Assembly (NCBI GenBank): GCA_000161775.1
Contig: GG704596.1
Location: 1,261,113 to 1,325,112 of the forward strand
DNA: 64,000 nt
Reading direction: 5' to 3'
Source: Ruegeria lacuscaerulensis ITI-1157
GTDB taxonomy: Bacteria; Pseudomonadota; Alphaproteobacteria; Rhodobacterales; Rhodobacteraceae
Part shown: piece by piece, positions 49,914 to 58,116 of the stretch
Layout: each line of letters starts with the position of its first letter
Numbering within the stretch: position 1 is the stretch's first letter
Position numbers and translations under genes: made by a program
Notes under the pieces: model-generated
Database searches by the model: none
Told to the model about the DNA's origin: nothing
Seen by the model: the letters and a program-made list of their open reading frames with translations, nothing else

Positions 49914-51194
49914 TCAGGGCTTGAAGTCCGCGGGCACGCCAAAGGGCAGTGTTTCCACGCTCGTCCCGGTCAGGGCGTGCAGGAACGCCACCAGTTGCGC
50001 GATTTCACCGTCGCTCAGGTCAACTGGCGTGATGTCGACCTTGGCGCGTTGGCGTGCCATCTCGAACCGGTCCTGCCAGACGATGAAATCGGCCTGTTCC
50101 AGCCACGGCACCTTGGGCAGTGCGGCCTGATCGGACGTCCAGCGCGACAGGCTGGTTGCCGGGTTCAGGTGATGGCGGATGATCCCTTCGAGGTCGGGAA
50201 AGGCGCCGTTGTGGCCGTAGGGCGCCGTCAGCGCCACGTTGCGCAGCATGGGCGTGCGGAACCGATAGGCGTCCTCCAGCCGGTCGCTTTCGCCCATGCG
50301 ACCCACGTCGCGGGCATAGGTGTCCCATTGCCGGGTGCGGCCCGGGCCGAATGGCGGCAGGGCCAGTGCGTGGAATTTCTGATCCGACAGCAGCGGCCCC
50401 GAATGGCAGGTGGCGCACCGCGCCTTGCCATAGAACAGCCGCATCCCGGCCTTCTGATCGGGGGTCAGGGCGGTCTCGTCTCCGGCCAGGTACTGGTCGA
50501 AGGGGCTGTCGGTGCTGCGCCATTCGATGGCCATGAAAGCGGCCAGAGCGTTGGCGACATGGGTGATGGTGATGTCCTCGGTGCTGTCCACGTCGTCAAA
50601 GGCGGCCACCATCGCCGGGCCGTATTTCGGGTCGGTCCGCACCCGTTTGGCGATGATCGGCCAGCCCTTGTCGATCCGGTCATGCACGGCGCCGGTGACC
50701 TCGTTCTCGGCCACGTTCCCGGCCATTTCGAACTGTGCGGTCAGCGGAAACAGCGCCTGCGCGGCCAGCAGCGAGTTCAGCCCCTCGGGCAGCCATTCCT
50801 GCGCGGGCGAGTTGAACCCGTTGCCATAGACGTCCGACAGGCTGAGCCGCCCGTCATGGAACATCGTGTGGATGTCGCGCGCGCCCAGGTTCCATAGGCC
50901 CGGCGCGTTGCGCGGGATGCGCTTGCGGATGCGGTCTGCCCCGGTGCCGGGTGTGCGGTCGGGGCCAAGGCCCTGGCCGCCCTCGCCGATGCCCAGCGAC
51001 AGGCCGTCGGAGGTGCCGAAATCGGGGTGGTGGCAATGGGCGCAGGTGATGTTGCGGTTGCCCGACAGGATCGGGTCATAAAATAGCTGGTGACCGATCG
51101 CGGCCTGTTCCCTATCAAAGAACAGAAAGTCGTCATCGGTCAGCGGCGCGGGCAGGTCCTGCGCCCAGGCCGCCCCGCAGAACAGGAGACCCAC
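49914..51194 (-). CDS. Di-haem cytochrome c peroxidase/MauG-family protein
   Basis: About 426 residues from a GTG at 51194, the latest start that keeps a signal-like segment (GLLFCGAAWAQ). Two c-type haem motifs, CAHCH (residues 51-55) and CATCH near residue 265, define the CcpA/MauG fold. A TAPYGHNGAFPDLEGIIRHH region follows the second haem. Members reduce H2O2 in the periplasm or modify proteins. The start is uncertain: the GTG lacks a charged n-region, and the frame is open upstream with Lys-rich sequence but no ATG. The divergent Sel1 gene starts only 6 bp away. Confidence 0.85.
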   Translation of the reverse strand: MGLLFCGAAWAQDLPAPLTDDDFLFFDREQAAIGHQLFYDPILSGNRNITCAHCHHPDFGTSDGLSLGIGEGGQGLGPDRTPGTGADRIRKRIPRNAPGLWNLGARDIHTMFHDGRLSLSDVYGNGFNSPAQEWLPEGLNSLLAAQALFPLTAQFEMAGNVAENEVTGAVHDRIDKGWPIIAKRVRTDPKYGPAMVAAFDDVDSTEDITITHVANALAAFMAIEWRSTDSPFDQYLAGDETALTPDQKAGMRLFYGKARCATCHSGPLLSDQKFHALALPPFGPGRTRQWDTYARDVGRMGESDRLEDAYRFRTPMLRNVALTAPYGHNGAFPDLEGIIRHHLNPATSLSRWTSDQAALPKVPWLEQADFIVWQDRFEMARQRAKVDITPVDLSDGEIAQLVAFLHALTGTSVETLPFGVPADFKP

Positions 51195-51200
51195 CGCCCC

Positions 51201-51671
51201 ATGCGCCAGCTTGTGCTTGCCCTTTGTCTTGCCGCCACGCCCGTCTGGGCCGAACTGGAACAGGCCCGCGATCTGATGGAGGCGGGCGAGTTTGCCGCCG
51301 CGCGCGAACAGCTTCTGCCGGCGGCCCGGTCGGGCAACGCCGAGGCCGAGGAGCTGATCGGCGTGATGTACGGCCTTGGCCTTGGGGTCGAGCAGGACTA
51401 CGAGCGCGCGTTCGAATGGTATCTGCGTGCGTCGATGAAGGGGCATCCGGGCGCGCAATCGGGTGTCGGATGGTATTACGAGCTGGGCCTGGGCCTGCCT
51501 GCCCCCGATCTGGTGCGGGCCTACATGTGGTACACGCTCAGCGCCATCGGCGGCGACCCCGATGCGGCGATCAGCCTGGAAGAGGTGGTCAAGAAGATGA
51601 CGCCCGAACAGATCGAAAAGGCCCATGTGCTGGTCAATGACTACAAGGGGTGGATGTACCCCTTTCGGTAA
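51201..51671 (+). CDS. Sel1-like repeat periplasmic protein
   Basis: 156 residues with a signal peptide (MRQLVLALCLAATPVWA) and two to three Sel1-type repeats (about 35-130), for example AEELIGVMYGLGLGVEQDYERAFEWY and the following WYYELGLG. Such repeats mediate protein contacts. AGGAG lies 13 bases before the ATG. Its start is 6 bp from that of the divergent peroxidase, so the promoters of both lie within each other's coding sequence. Confidence 0.85.
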   Translation: MRQLVLALCLAATPVWAELEQARDLMEAGEFAAAREQLLPAARSGNAEAEELIGVMYGLGLGVEQDYERAFEWYLRASMKGHPGAQSGVGWYYELGLGLPAPDLVRAYMWYTLSAIGGDPDAAISLEEVVKKMTPEQIEKAHVLVNDYKGWMYPFR

Positions 51672-51674
51672 AGG

Positions 51675-51704
51675 CGGGCCGGGATGACGCGACACCCCGG
51701 CCCG
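51675..51704. terminator. Hairpin between convergent Sel1 and TRAP genes
   Basis: A perfect 9-bp stem (CGGGCCGGG with CCCGGCCCG, 12-base loop) lies between the Sel1 stop and the dctP stop. There is no T-run. Its position supports termination in both directions. Confidence 0.5.
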
Positions 51705-51711
51705 AACCGTA

Positions 51712-52773
51712 TCACTTCAGGTCAGCGGCGCGTTCCGCGTTGATCTCGGCCTCGGCCTCGGCCACGGCCTCGGTCAGAGCGGCATAGATCTCGTCCCCGC
51801 GTGCGACGTTCTGCTGGAACCAGTCATAGACCGGGGTTGCGGCCTGCTTGAACGCCTCTTTTTCTTCGGGGGTCGGCACGTACAGGTCGCCGCCACCGGC
51901 CACGAAATCCTCGTAGGCCTGGATCGACTTGCGCTTGGGCGAGGCAAAGGTGGCCTGCTGCAGCGCATAGAACCCATCGACGACGACACGGCGCAGGTCT
52001 TCGGGCATTTCCTGGAACTTGGCGTTGTTCATCCACCACAGCGCGCCCATATAGGCGTGCCCGTCCAGCGTGACATATTGCAGGCCGGCATCGGGGAATT
52101 TCATGCCCATGATGTCGGTGATGCCGTTCTTCGAGCCGTCAACCACGCCGGTCTGGAAGCTGGTGAACAGTTCCGGCCACGGGATCGGGGTGGGCGAGGC
52201 GCCCAGCGCCTTGACCAGTTCCTGCGGCAGGTCGGCCACCACGGTGCGGATCTTCAGGCCTTCCATGTCCGCGGGCTTGGTGATGCGGCGCTTGGTGTTG
52301 GCGAAGTTGCGCCAGCCGCCGGTGTTGCCGATGGTCATCAGCCGGATTGCGCCGCCCGAATCCTCCAGCGCCATTTCACGCATCTTGCGGGTGAAATCAC
52401 CCGACAGGACGCGCTCGGCGATGCGGTCGTCGGCCATCAGATAGGGCAGGTCCAGAACCTGCACGTATGGGAAGATGCCCGAGGCCCCGCCCGAGGTCGA
52501 GATGTAGATGTCGATGGTGCCGTCGGCCACGCCCTGCAGGCATTCGGCCCCGTTCGAGCACAGCTGCGTGCCGATGAACAGCTCGACCTCGATCGCGCCG
52601 TTCGAGGCGTTCTCGACGAAGTTCTTGAACACGACCAGGCCGTCATAGTCCTCGTCGTTTTCGTTCGAGTTGGCGGTGGCGCGCAGCGTATAGTCGGCCG
52701 CCGACGCCGCCAGCGCCGAGGCCGCCACCAGTGACGTGGCCAGTGCTGCGGTTTTGAAGAATGTTCTGAGCAT
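51712..52773 (-). CDS. TRAP transporter substrate-binding protein (DctP), candidate sulfosugar binder
   Basis: 353 residues from the ATG at 52773 with GGGAGGA upstream. A signal peptide (LRTFFKTAALATSLVAASALA) precedes a DctP-family domain with the conserved LKIRTV Arg that usually grips an acidic group. Then come PIPWPELFTSFQTGVVDG and the helical C-terminus. As the binding protein next to a sulfonate monooxygenase operon, it may deliver sulfoquinovose or its glyceryl glycoside. Last gene of the minus-strand operon. Confidence 0.9.
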   Translation of the reverse strand: MLRTFFKTAALATSLVAASALAASAADYTLRATANSNENDEDYDGLVVFKNFVENASNGAIEVELFIGTQLCSNGAECLQGVADGTIDIYISTSGGASGIFPYVQVLDLPYLMADDRIAERVLSGDFTRKMREMALEDSGGAIRLMTIGNTGGWRNFANTKRRITKPADMEGLKIRTVVADLPQELVKALGASPTPIPWPELFTSFQTGVVDGSKNGITDIMGMKFPDAGLQYVTLDGHAYMGALWWMNNAKFQEMPEDLRRVVVDGFYALQQATFASPKRKSIQAYEDFVAGGGDLYVPTPEEKEAFKQAATPVYDWFQQNVARGDEIYAALTEAVAEAEAEINAERAADLK

Positions 52774-52798
52774 GCGTTTCCTCCCTGTGGTACTCAGT

Positions 52799-54088
52799 CT
52801 AGTTTGCAAATCCCGTCAAACGCGGGATCGTCATGGATATTGCGGGGACATAGGTGATCAGGAAGATCACCGCGATTTCGACGGCCAGGAACGGCAGGAT
52901 CGCCTTGGCGATGGTTTCCACCCGTTCGCGTGACACGGCGGCGGCCACGAACAGCACCAGCCCCATGGGCGGCGTGGCCAGGCCAACGGTCAGGTTGACG
53001 CTCATGATGATGGCGAAATGGATCGGGTCGACCCCCAGGCTGGTGAAGATCGGGCCCAGGATCGGGCCCAGGATGATGATTGCCGGGCCTGCATCCAGGA
53101 ACATGCCCACGACGAACAGCAGCAGGTTGATCAGGAACAGCAGGATCAGCGGGTTTTCGGACAGTCCGAGGATCAGCGCGGCCAGCTGCTCGGGCGCATG
53201 GCTGAGGCTGACCACGGTCTTGAACGCCATCGCCGCCCCCACCAGCAGCAGCACCACGGCCGAGGTCATGCCCGCATTGCTGAGGACGTTTGGCACCTCT
53301 TTCAAGGTCAGCGTGCGCAGCACGAAAAACCCGATGAGGAAGGCATAGGCCACCGCAACGGCGGCGGCCTCGGTCGGGGTGAAGATGCCGCCCAGAATGC
53401 CGCCCAGGATGATCACCGGCGTCATCAGCGGGAAAAAGGCCTTGAGGCTGGCCTGACCGCGCTCGGGCCAGGTGTATTTGCGGCTGGCCACCGGGAAATC
53501 ATACCGGTCGGCCATGACCTTGATCATCAGCATCAGGCCGATGCCCACCAGAATGCCGGGTACGATGCCGGCCAGGAACAGGGCCGCGACGCTTTCGCCC
53601 ATGACATAGGCATAGATGATCATGATCCCCGAGGGCGGGATGATCGGGCCGATGACCGAGCTGGCGGCGGTGATCGCGGCGGCGAACTTGCGGGTATAGC
53701 CCTGCTTCTCCATCGCCGGGATCAGCATCGACCCCAGCGCCGAGGTATCGGCCACCGCCGAGCCCGACAGCCCCGCAAACAGGATCGAGCTGAGCACGTT
53801 CACATGCGCCAGCCCGCCGCGCAGATGCCCCATCAGCGCCTGGCTGAACTCGACCAGACGGATGGTGATGCCGCCGCGGTTCATCAGCTCTCCGGCCAGC
53901 ATGAAGAAGGGGATGGCCATCAGCGGGAAGCTGTCCATCCCGTTGTAGACGTTGCGATACAGCAAGGTGATGTCGTTGGTCTGGCCGTTCAGCCACAGCA
54001 GCAGGCCGGGCGCGGCCAGCAGCGCGAAAAAGACCGGCAGGCCGATCAGCAGAAACACCAGAAAGACGGGCAGGAACCAGACCAGCAT
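52799..54088 (-). CDS. TRAP transporter large permease (DctM)
   Basis: 429 residues and about twelve hydrophobic helices. It has the DctM signatures GLSGSAVADTSALGSMLIP and SVIGPIIPPSG. It uses the sodium gradient to import the ligand held by the DctP protein. The ATG directly abuts the dctQ stop, and dctP follows after 25 bp. Confidence 0.95.
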   Translation of the reverse strand: MLVWFLPVFLVFLLIGLPVFFALLAAPGLLLWLNGQTNDITLLYRNVYNGMDSFPLMAIPFFMLAGELMNRGGITIRLVEFSQALMGHLRGGLAHVNVLSSILFAGLSGSAVADTSALGSMLIPAMEKQGYTRKFAAAITAASSVIGPIIPPSGIMIIYAYVMGESVAALFLAGIVPGILVGIGLMLMIKVMADRYDFPVASRKYTWPERGQASLKAFFPLMTPVIILGGILGGIFTPTEAAAVAVAYAFLIGFFVLRTLTLKEVPNVLSNAGMTSAVVLLLVGAAMAFKTVVSLSHAPEQLAALILGLSENPLILLFLINLLLFVVGMFLDAGPAIIILGPILGPIFTSLGVDPIHFAIIMSVNLTVGLATPPMGLVLFVAAAVSRERVETIAKAILPFLAVEIAVIFLITYVPAISMTIPRLTGFAN

Positions 54089-54676
54089 CTATTCAGCCCC
54101 CACAGCGGCTTCGGGGATCTCGGGCAGCAGGTCGCCGCCGCCCAACATGGTGATGATCGACCGCAGGATCAGTTCGATGTTGACCGACAGCAGCAGGATC
54201 ACACCCACCAGCAGGGAGGCCATCATCCAGCTGCGCGGGATCCGGTACCATTCATCAAAGCCCAGCGAGGTGGGCAGGTACAGCGCGGCGGTGGCGAAAC
54301 GCCCGCCAAAACCCGTGACCTCGGACCAGCCGATGCGCACGGCGACCACCAGAACCGTCAGGCTGAGCAGCAGCAGAAACAGGTTCAGCAACTGGCCGGG
54401 TACGCGCGGCAGAAAGCGGACCAGCATGTCGATGGCCACGAACCCGCCGCGCCGGAATGCGGTGGGTGCCATCAGGCCGGTCATCCACAACATGCAGAAC
54501 CGCGCCGCCTCGTCAGGCCAGGGTAGGGCGTTACCCAGAACGTATCGGAAGAAGACCTGGATCAGGATCGCGATCACCATGAAGGCGATCGCAACGACAC
54601 CAACCGCGCGGCCCAGACGCAGCGCGGTTTCGTTCACGAATGCAATCGGCGCAAGCACCGACGTCAATCCGCCCAT
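54089..54676 (-). CDS. TRAP transporter small permease (DctQ)
   Basis: 195 residues with four hydrophobic helices and the family's FFRYVLGNALPWPDEAARF motif before helix 3. It forms the membrane complex with DctM. It is 52 bp downstream of the flavin reductase, so the TRAP genes continue the same operon. Confidence 0.92.
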   Translation of the reverse strand: MGGLTSVLAPIAFVNETALRLGRAVGVVAIAFMVIAILIQVFFRYVLGNALPWPDEAARFCMLWMTGLMAPTAFRRGGFVAIDMLVRFLPRVPGQLLNLFLLLLSLTVLVVAVRIGWSEVTGFGGRFATAALYLPTSLGFDEWYRIPRSWMMASLLVGVILLLSVNIELILRSIITMLGGGDLLPEIPEAAVGAE

Positions 54677-54728
54677 GCGGATCCTCCCTGTTCAGGCCGC
54701 GGGTTTTGCCCGCGACCGTGTCCCGCGC

Positions 54729-55247
54729 TTATTGGTGCGCGAATTGGCCGAGCTTGCCGGCGTAAAAGGTCAGCGCGTCTCCGTCCGCCATGCTGGCCCG
54801 CAAGACCTTGCCCACCACGATAACGTGATCGCCCGCATCGTGATACGCATGTTGTTCACATTCGAACCGCGCCAGGCATCCGCGCAGCAGCGGCGTGCCG
54901 TTTTCGCAGCGGTCGTGGTCGATGTCGCGCAGGGCAAAGGCGTCTTTCGAGCAGCCAAAGCACAGCTCGGCCTGGTCGGCCGACAGAACATGAACACTGA
55001 AATGACGCGCCTTGTGAAAATAGGGGAACCGGCGCGAGTTCCGGTCGCCGGCCCACATCACCAAGGGCGGGTCCAGCGACAGCGAGGAAAAGCTGTTGGC
55101 CGTGATGCAGACCGGCCCGTCGGGGCTGTCGCACGTCACCACGGTAACGCCGGTGGCGAACCGGCCGAAAGCGTCCCGCAGGGTGCGGGTGTCGTCCTTG
55201 TGCGGAATGAAGGTGCGCGCCATGTCGTTCGAAAATGCGTTCATCAT
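54729..55247 (-). CDS. Flavin reductase, SmoA-like
   Basis: 172 residues of the FMN-binding split-barrel flavin reductase family: RDAFGRFATGVTVVTCDSPDG, ITANSFSSLSLDPPLVMW and HVIVVGKV. It would supply reduced FMN to the SsuD-like monooxygenase two genes upstream. The ATG overlaps the aldo-keto reductase stop. In Agrobacterium smo operons the corresponding gene is smoA. Confidence 0.88.
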   Translation of the reverse strand: MMNAFSNDMARTFIPHKDDTRTLRDAFGRFATGVTVVTCDSPDGPVCITANSFSSLSLDPPLVMWAGDRNSRRFPYFHKARHFSVHVLSADQAELCFGCSKDAFALRDIDHDRCENGTPLLRGCLARFECEQHAYHDAGDHVIVVGKVLRASMADGDALTFYAGKLGQFAHQ

Positions 55248-56134
55248 GGTACCTCATGCCCCAGCGCCGCCTCGTAGAGGCGGAACCAGGCTTCACGATC
55301 CAGATTGACTTTCAGGGCGTCCGAAATGCGCTTGATGCGGTCCAGGCTGTTGGTGCCCAGAACCGGCAGGATGCCGGCCGGATGGGCCAGCAGGAAGGCC
55401 ACGGCCACCGCGGCCCGGTCGACGCCGAACTGCGCGCCGATCTCGTCCGCGACGACGCCCACCGGAGGATTGCCGGCCATCAGCGCGCCACCGCCCAGCG
55501 GCGACCACGCCATCACCGGGTGGCCGTGCTGCTGGTGAAAGGCCAGATCGCCATTGGTGAACGGCGCGATCGCGCCCAGAGAAATCTCGATCTGGTTGGT
55601 CACCAGCGGGGTCTTCATGGCCGATTGCAGAAGTTGCCAGTCCCAGGGGCGGAAATTCGACACACCCACCGCGCGGACCTTGCCGCTGGCCACGACCTCG
55701 TCCAGCGTGGCGCCGGTTTCATGGTGGTCCATGAAGGGGTCGGGGCGGTGGATCAGCAGCAGGTCGATATGGTCGATCGCCATTTCCCGCAGCGAAGTGT
55801 CCACAGATTTCAGGATATGCGCACGCGAGGTGTCATAGTATTTCACCTTGGCATCCGCATAGCGCCCGCAGGGGGCGACGATGTCGCATTTGGTGACAAT
55901 CTCCATCCGGTCGCGCAGGCCGGGATTGGCGCGCAGGGCGTTGCCCAGAATCGCCTCGGCGCCATAGTCGCCATAGATGTCGGCCTGATCGAAGCTGGTG
56001 ATGCCCTGATCCAGACAGGCGTGGATCTTGGCCGCCACATGCGCGGCCGAGGTGTCTCTGTCATCGCCCAACCGCCACATGCCATAGACAAGGCGGCTCA
56101 GTTCCAGGGTGTCGGAAAGCTTGATACGTTGCAT
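55244..56134 (-). CDS. Aldo-keto reductase, SmoB-like
   Basis: 296 residues from the ATG at 56134 overlapping the monooxygenase stop (TGATG). The AKR tetrad is Asp49, Tyr54, Lys82 and His129 (FDQADIYG, VTKCD, LLIHRP). Its type is close to the YdhF-like AKRs. Between a sulfonate monooxygenase and a flavin reductase it matches SmoB, which reduces 6-oxo-glucose, the desulfonated product, to glucose. A generic AKR remains possible. Confidence 0.85.
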   Translation of the reverse strand: MQRIKLSDTLELSRLVYGMWRLGDDRDTSAAHVAAKIHACLDQGITSFDQADIYGDYGAEAILGNALRANPGLRDRMEIVTKCDIVAPCGRYADAKVKYYDTSRAHILKSVDTSLREMAIDHIDLLLIHRPDPFMDHHETGATLDEVVASGKVRAVGVSNFRPWDWQLLQSAMKTPLVTNQIEISLGAIAPFTNGDLAFHQQHGHPVMAWSPLGGGALMAGNPPVGVVADEIGAQFGVDRAAVAVAFLLAHPAGILPVLGTNSLDRIKRISDALKVNLDREAWFRLYEAALGHEVP

Positions 56135-57288
56135 CAACGACGAACTCCGTTGCCCAGCGGCGTCGCCGGGGTGTCAGCAGGAACCCTTCCATAGGCTTCG
56201 GGAAGGGAGCAGGTTTTCAGATGTGGCATCACGCGGGTTCCGAAATGGCGGGCCTCGTCCATATGCGGATAGCCCGAGAAGATGAAGGCGCGAATGCCCA
56301 TCTTCTGATACTCTTCGATCTTCGACAGCACCTGGTCGGTCGACCCCACCAGCGCGGCGCCGCAGCCTGACCGCGCCCGGCCGACGCCCGTCCACAGGCC
56401 CGGCTCGACATAGCCGTATTTGTCGGCCAGCTCGCGGTTCCTGGCCTGATGCGAAACACCCAATGAGGTGGCGTCCAGCGCCCGTTCACGGATCGCGCGG
56501 CCGTATTCGTCATCCAGCTTCGACACGATGTAGTCGGCGTATTCCTTGGCCTCGGCCTCGGTGTCGCGCACGATCATGTGCACCCGCAGGCCATAATCCA
56601 GCGTGCGGCCGTAATCGTCGGCCACCGCGTGTACGGCCTTCATCCGCTCGGCCAGCTGGTCCTTGGTTTCGGGCCACATCAGATAGACGTCGCAATGCTG
56701 GCCGCACAGCTTCAGCGCATCGGGCGAATAGCCCCCGAAATACAGCAGCGGCCCGCCGGTCTGATAGGGTTTGGCCGGATCAGTCGTCAGACCCGAGAAA
56801 TTGTAGACCTGACCCTGGTAATTGATCTCATCCTGCGTCCAGGCCTGTTTCAGAATCTCGACCACCTCGCGCGAGCGCTGGTAGCGATAGCTGCTTTCGG
56901 CCTTTTCCCCCGGAAAATCCGACGAGATGATGTTGACCGTCAGCCGCCCCTTCAGCATGTGATCCAGCGTCGCGATGGTGCGCGCCAGCATGATCGGCTG
57001 CATCTCGCCGCAGCGCACGGCGGCCAGCAGGTTGATCTTTTCGGTGATCGGGGCGCAGCCGGCCACGAAACTCAGCGTGTCCTGCCCCACCTGGTACGAG
57101 GACGGGCACAGGATGTTGCGGAAGCCTTGCGCCTCGGCCTCTTTCACGATGCCCGAACAGTGTTCCCAGCTGGAGCGCAGATCGCCGTCGGGCACGCCGA
57201 GAAACTGATAATCGTCCGAGCACAGCGCCGCGAACCACGAAACCTCGGCCGCATCCAGATCGGGGGATGTGATGGGGACGATCGTCAT
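56134..57288 (-). CDS. SsuD-like flavin-dependent sulfonate monooxygenase, SmoC-like
   Basis: 384 residues from the ATG at 57288 with AGGAGAGAG upstream. It is an LLM-class (bacterial luciferase fold) enzyme. Residues that hold the sulfonate in SsuD-type enzymes are visible: Trp205, Arg235-x-His237 in YGLRVHMIV and His342 in GYPHMDEA. The GGPLLYFGGYSP and DFPGEKAESSYRYQRSREVVEI blocks match alkanesulfonate monooxygenases. With FMNH2 and O2 it would cleave the C-S bond, yielding sulfite and an aldehyde. The companion aldo-keto reductase and glycosidase-like gene suggest sulfoquinovose over simple alkanesulfonates. Confidence 0.87.
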   Translation of the reverse strand: MTIVPITSPDLDAAEVSWFAALCSDDYQFLGVPDGDLRSSWEHCSGIVKEAEAQGFRNILCPSSYQVGQDTLSFVAGCAPITEKINLLAAVRCGEMQPIMLARTIATLDHMLKGRLTVNIISSDFPGEKAESSYRYQRSREVVEILKQAWTQDEINYQGQVYNFSGLTTDPAKPYQTGGPLLYFGGYSPDALKLCGQHCDVYLMWPETKDQLAERMKAVHAVADDYGRTLDYGLRVHMIVRDTEAEAKEYADYIVSKLDDEYGRAIRERALDATSLGVSHQARNRELADKYGYVEPGLWTGVGRARSGCGAALVGSTDQVLSKIEEYQKMGIRAFIFSGYPHMDEARHFGTRVMPHLKTCSLPEAYGRVPADTPATPLGNGVRR

Positions 57289-57337
57289 CTGATTCTCTCT
57301 CCTGCCGGGCTCAACTTTTCTCTTGCGTAGCAATCAC

Positions 57338-57364
57338 ATTGATGTAGATCAATAGTGTATCAAT
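57338..57364. promoter_or_regulatory. GntR operator candidate between regulator and operon
   Basis: ATTGAT-GTAG-ATCAAT (57338-57353) is a perfect 6-bp inverted repeat, and a third ATCAAT follows at 57359-57364. It sits in the 104-bp gap between the divergent monooxygenase and GntR genes. AT-rich dyads are usual GntR/HutC targets. The regulator would control both directions. Confidence 0.55.
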
Positions 57365-57392
57365 TTTTTCTGCGACCAAGTGAAGCGCGCCC

Positions 57393-58103
57393 GTGCCCCC
57401 ATCTACCAGAAACCCCAACGCCCTGCCAATCTATGTGCAGATCGCCGAGCTGCTGATCCGCGACATCGCCGCCGGCCGGCTGATCGACGGCGAGCGTCTG
57501 CCGCCCGAGCGGGACATGGCGGCGCAGCTGAACGTCTCGGTCGGGACACTGCGAAAATCGCTCGCCGAGCTGGAAAAAAAGGGGATGCTCGAGCGGATCC
57601 AGGGCTCGGGCAACTATGTGCGCGAGACCGGGACCCAGAACAGCGTCTATGCCATGTTCCGGCTGGAATTGCCCGAGGGCGGCGGCCTGCCGCGCGCCGA
57701 CATCCTGTCGGTCGATCACCTGGACAAGCCCGCCGACCTGCCCGATTTCGGTACCTCGCGGCGCGGGTCGCGCGTGCGGCGGATGCGCTATCTGAATGAC
57801 ACAATCATCGCGGTCGAGGAGATCTGGCTGGACGAATCAGCCGGTCTGATCGACCGGCGGCTGCTGTCGGACTCGCTCTATCGCTACTACCAGCAGCAGC
57901 TTGGGTTCTGGATCACCCGCGCCGAGGATCGGGTTTCGGTCGGCCGGCTGCCCGACTGGACCCCTGCGAACTTCACCCGGCCGGCGGGCGAGACCGTCGG
58001 TTACATCGAGCGGTTCAGCTGGTCGGAATGGCCTGAACCCGTAGAGTTTTCGAAAACCTGGTTCGACCCGGACCGGGCAACTTACGTCCAACGACTGAAA
58101 TGA
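57393..58103 (+). CDS. GntR-family (HutC/UTRA) regulator
   Basis: 236 residues from a GTG at 57393. The GntR winged helix (about 10-75) has PIYVQIAELLIRDIAAGRLIDGERLPPERDMAAQLNVSVGTLRKSL, and a UTRA ligand-binding domain follows (about 95-235). Such regulators commonly respond to sugar phosphates or sugar acids. It diverges from the monooxygenase operon and is followed after 13 bp by the Gfo/Idh/MocA gene. Confidence 0.92.
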   Translation: MPPSTRNPNALPIYVQIAELLIRDIAAGRLIDGERLPPERDMAAQLNVSVGTLRKSLAELEKKGMLERIQGSGNYVRETGTQNSVYAMFRLELPEGGGLPRADILSVDHLDKPADLPDFGTSRRGSRVRRMRYLNDTIIAVEEIWLDESAGLIDRRLLSDSLYRYYQQQLGFWITRAEDRVSVGRLPDWTPANFTRPAGETVGYIERFSWSEWPEPVEFSKTWFDPDRATYVQRLK

Positions 58104-58116
58104 CGAGGAAACGCGC

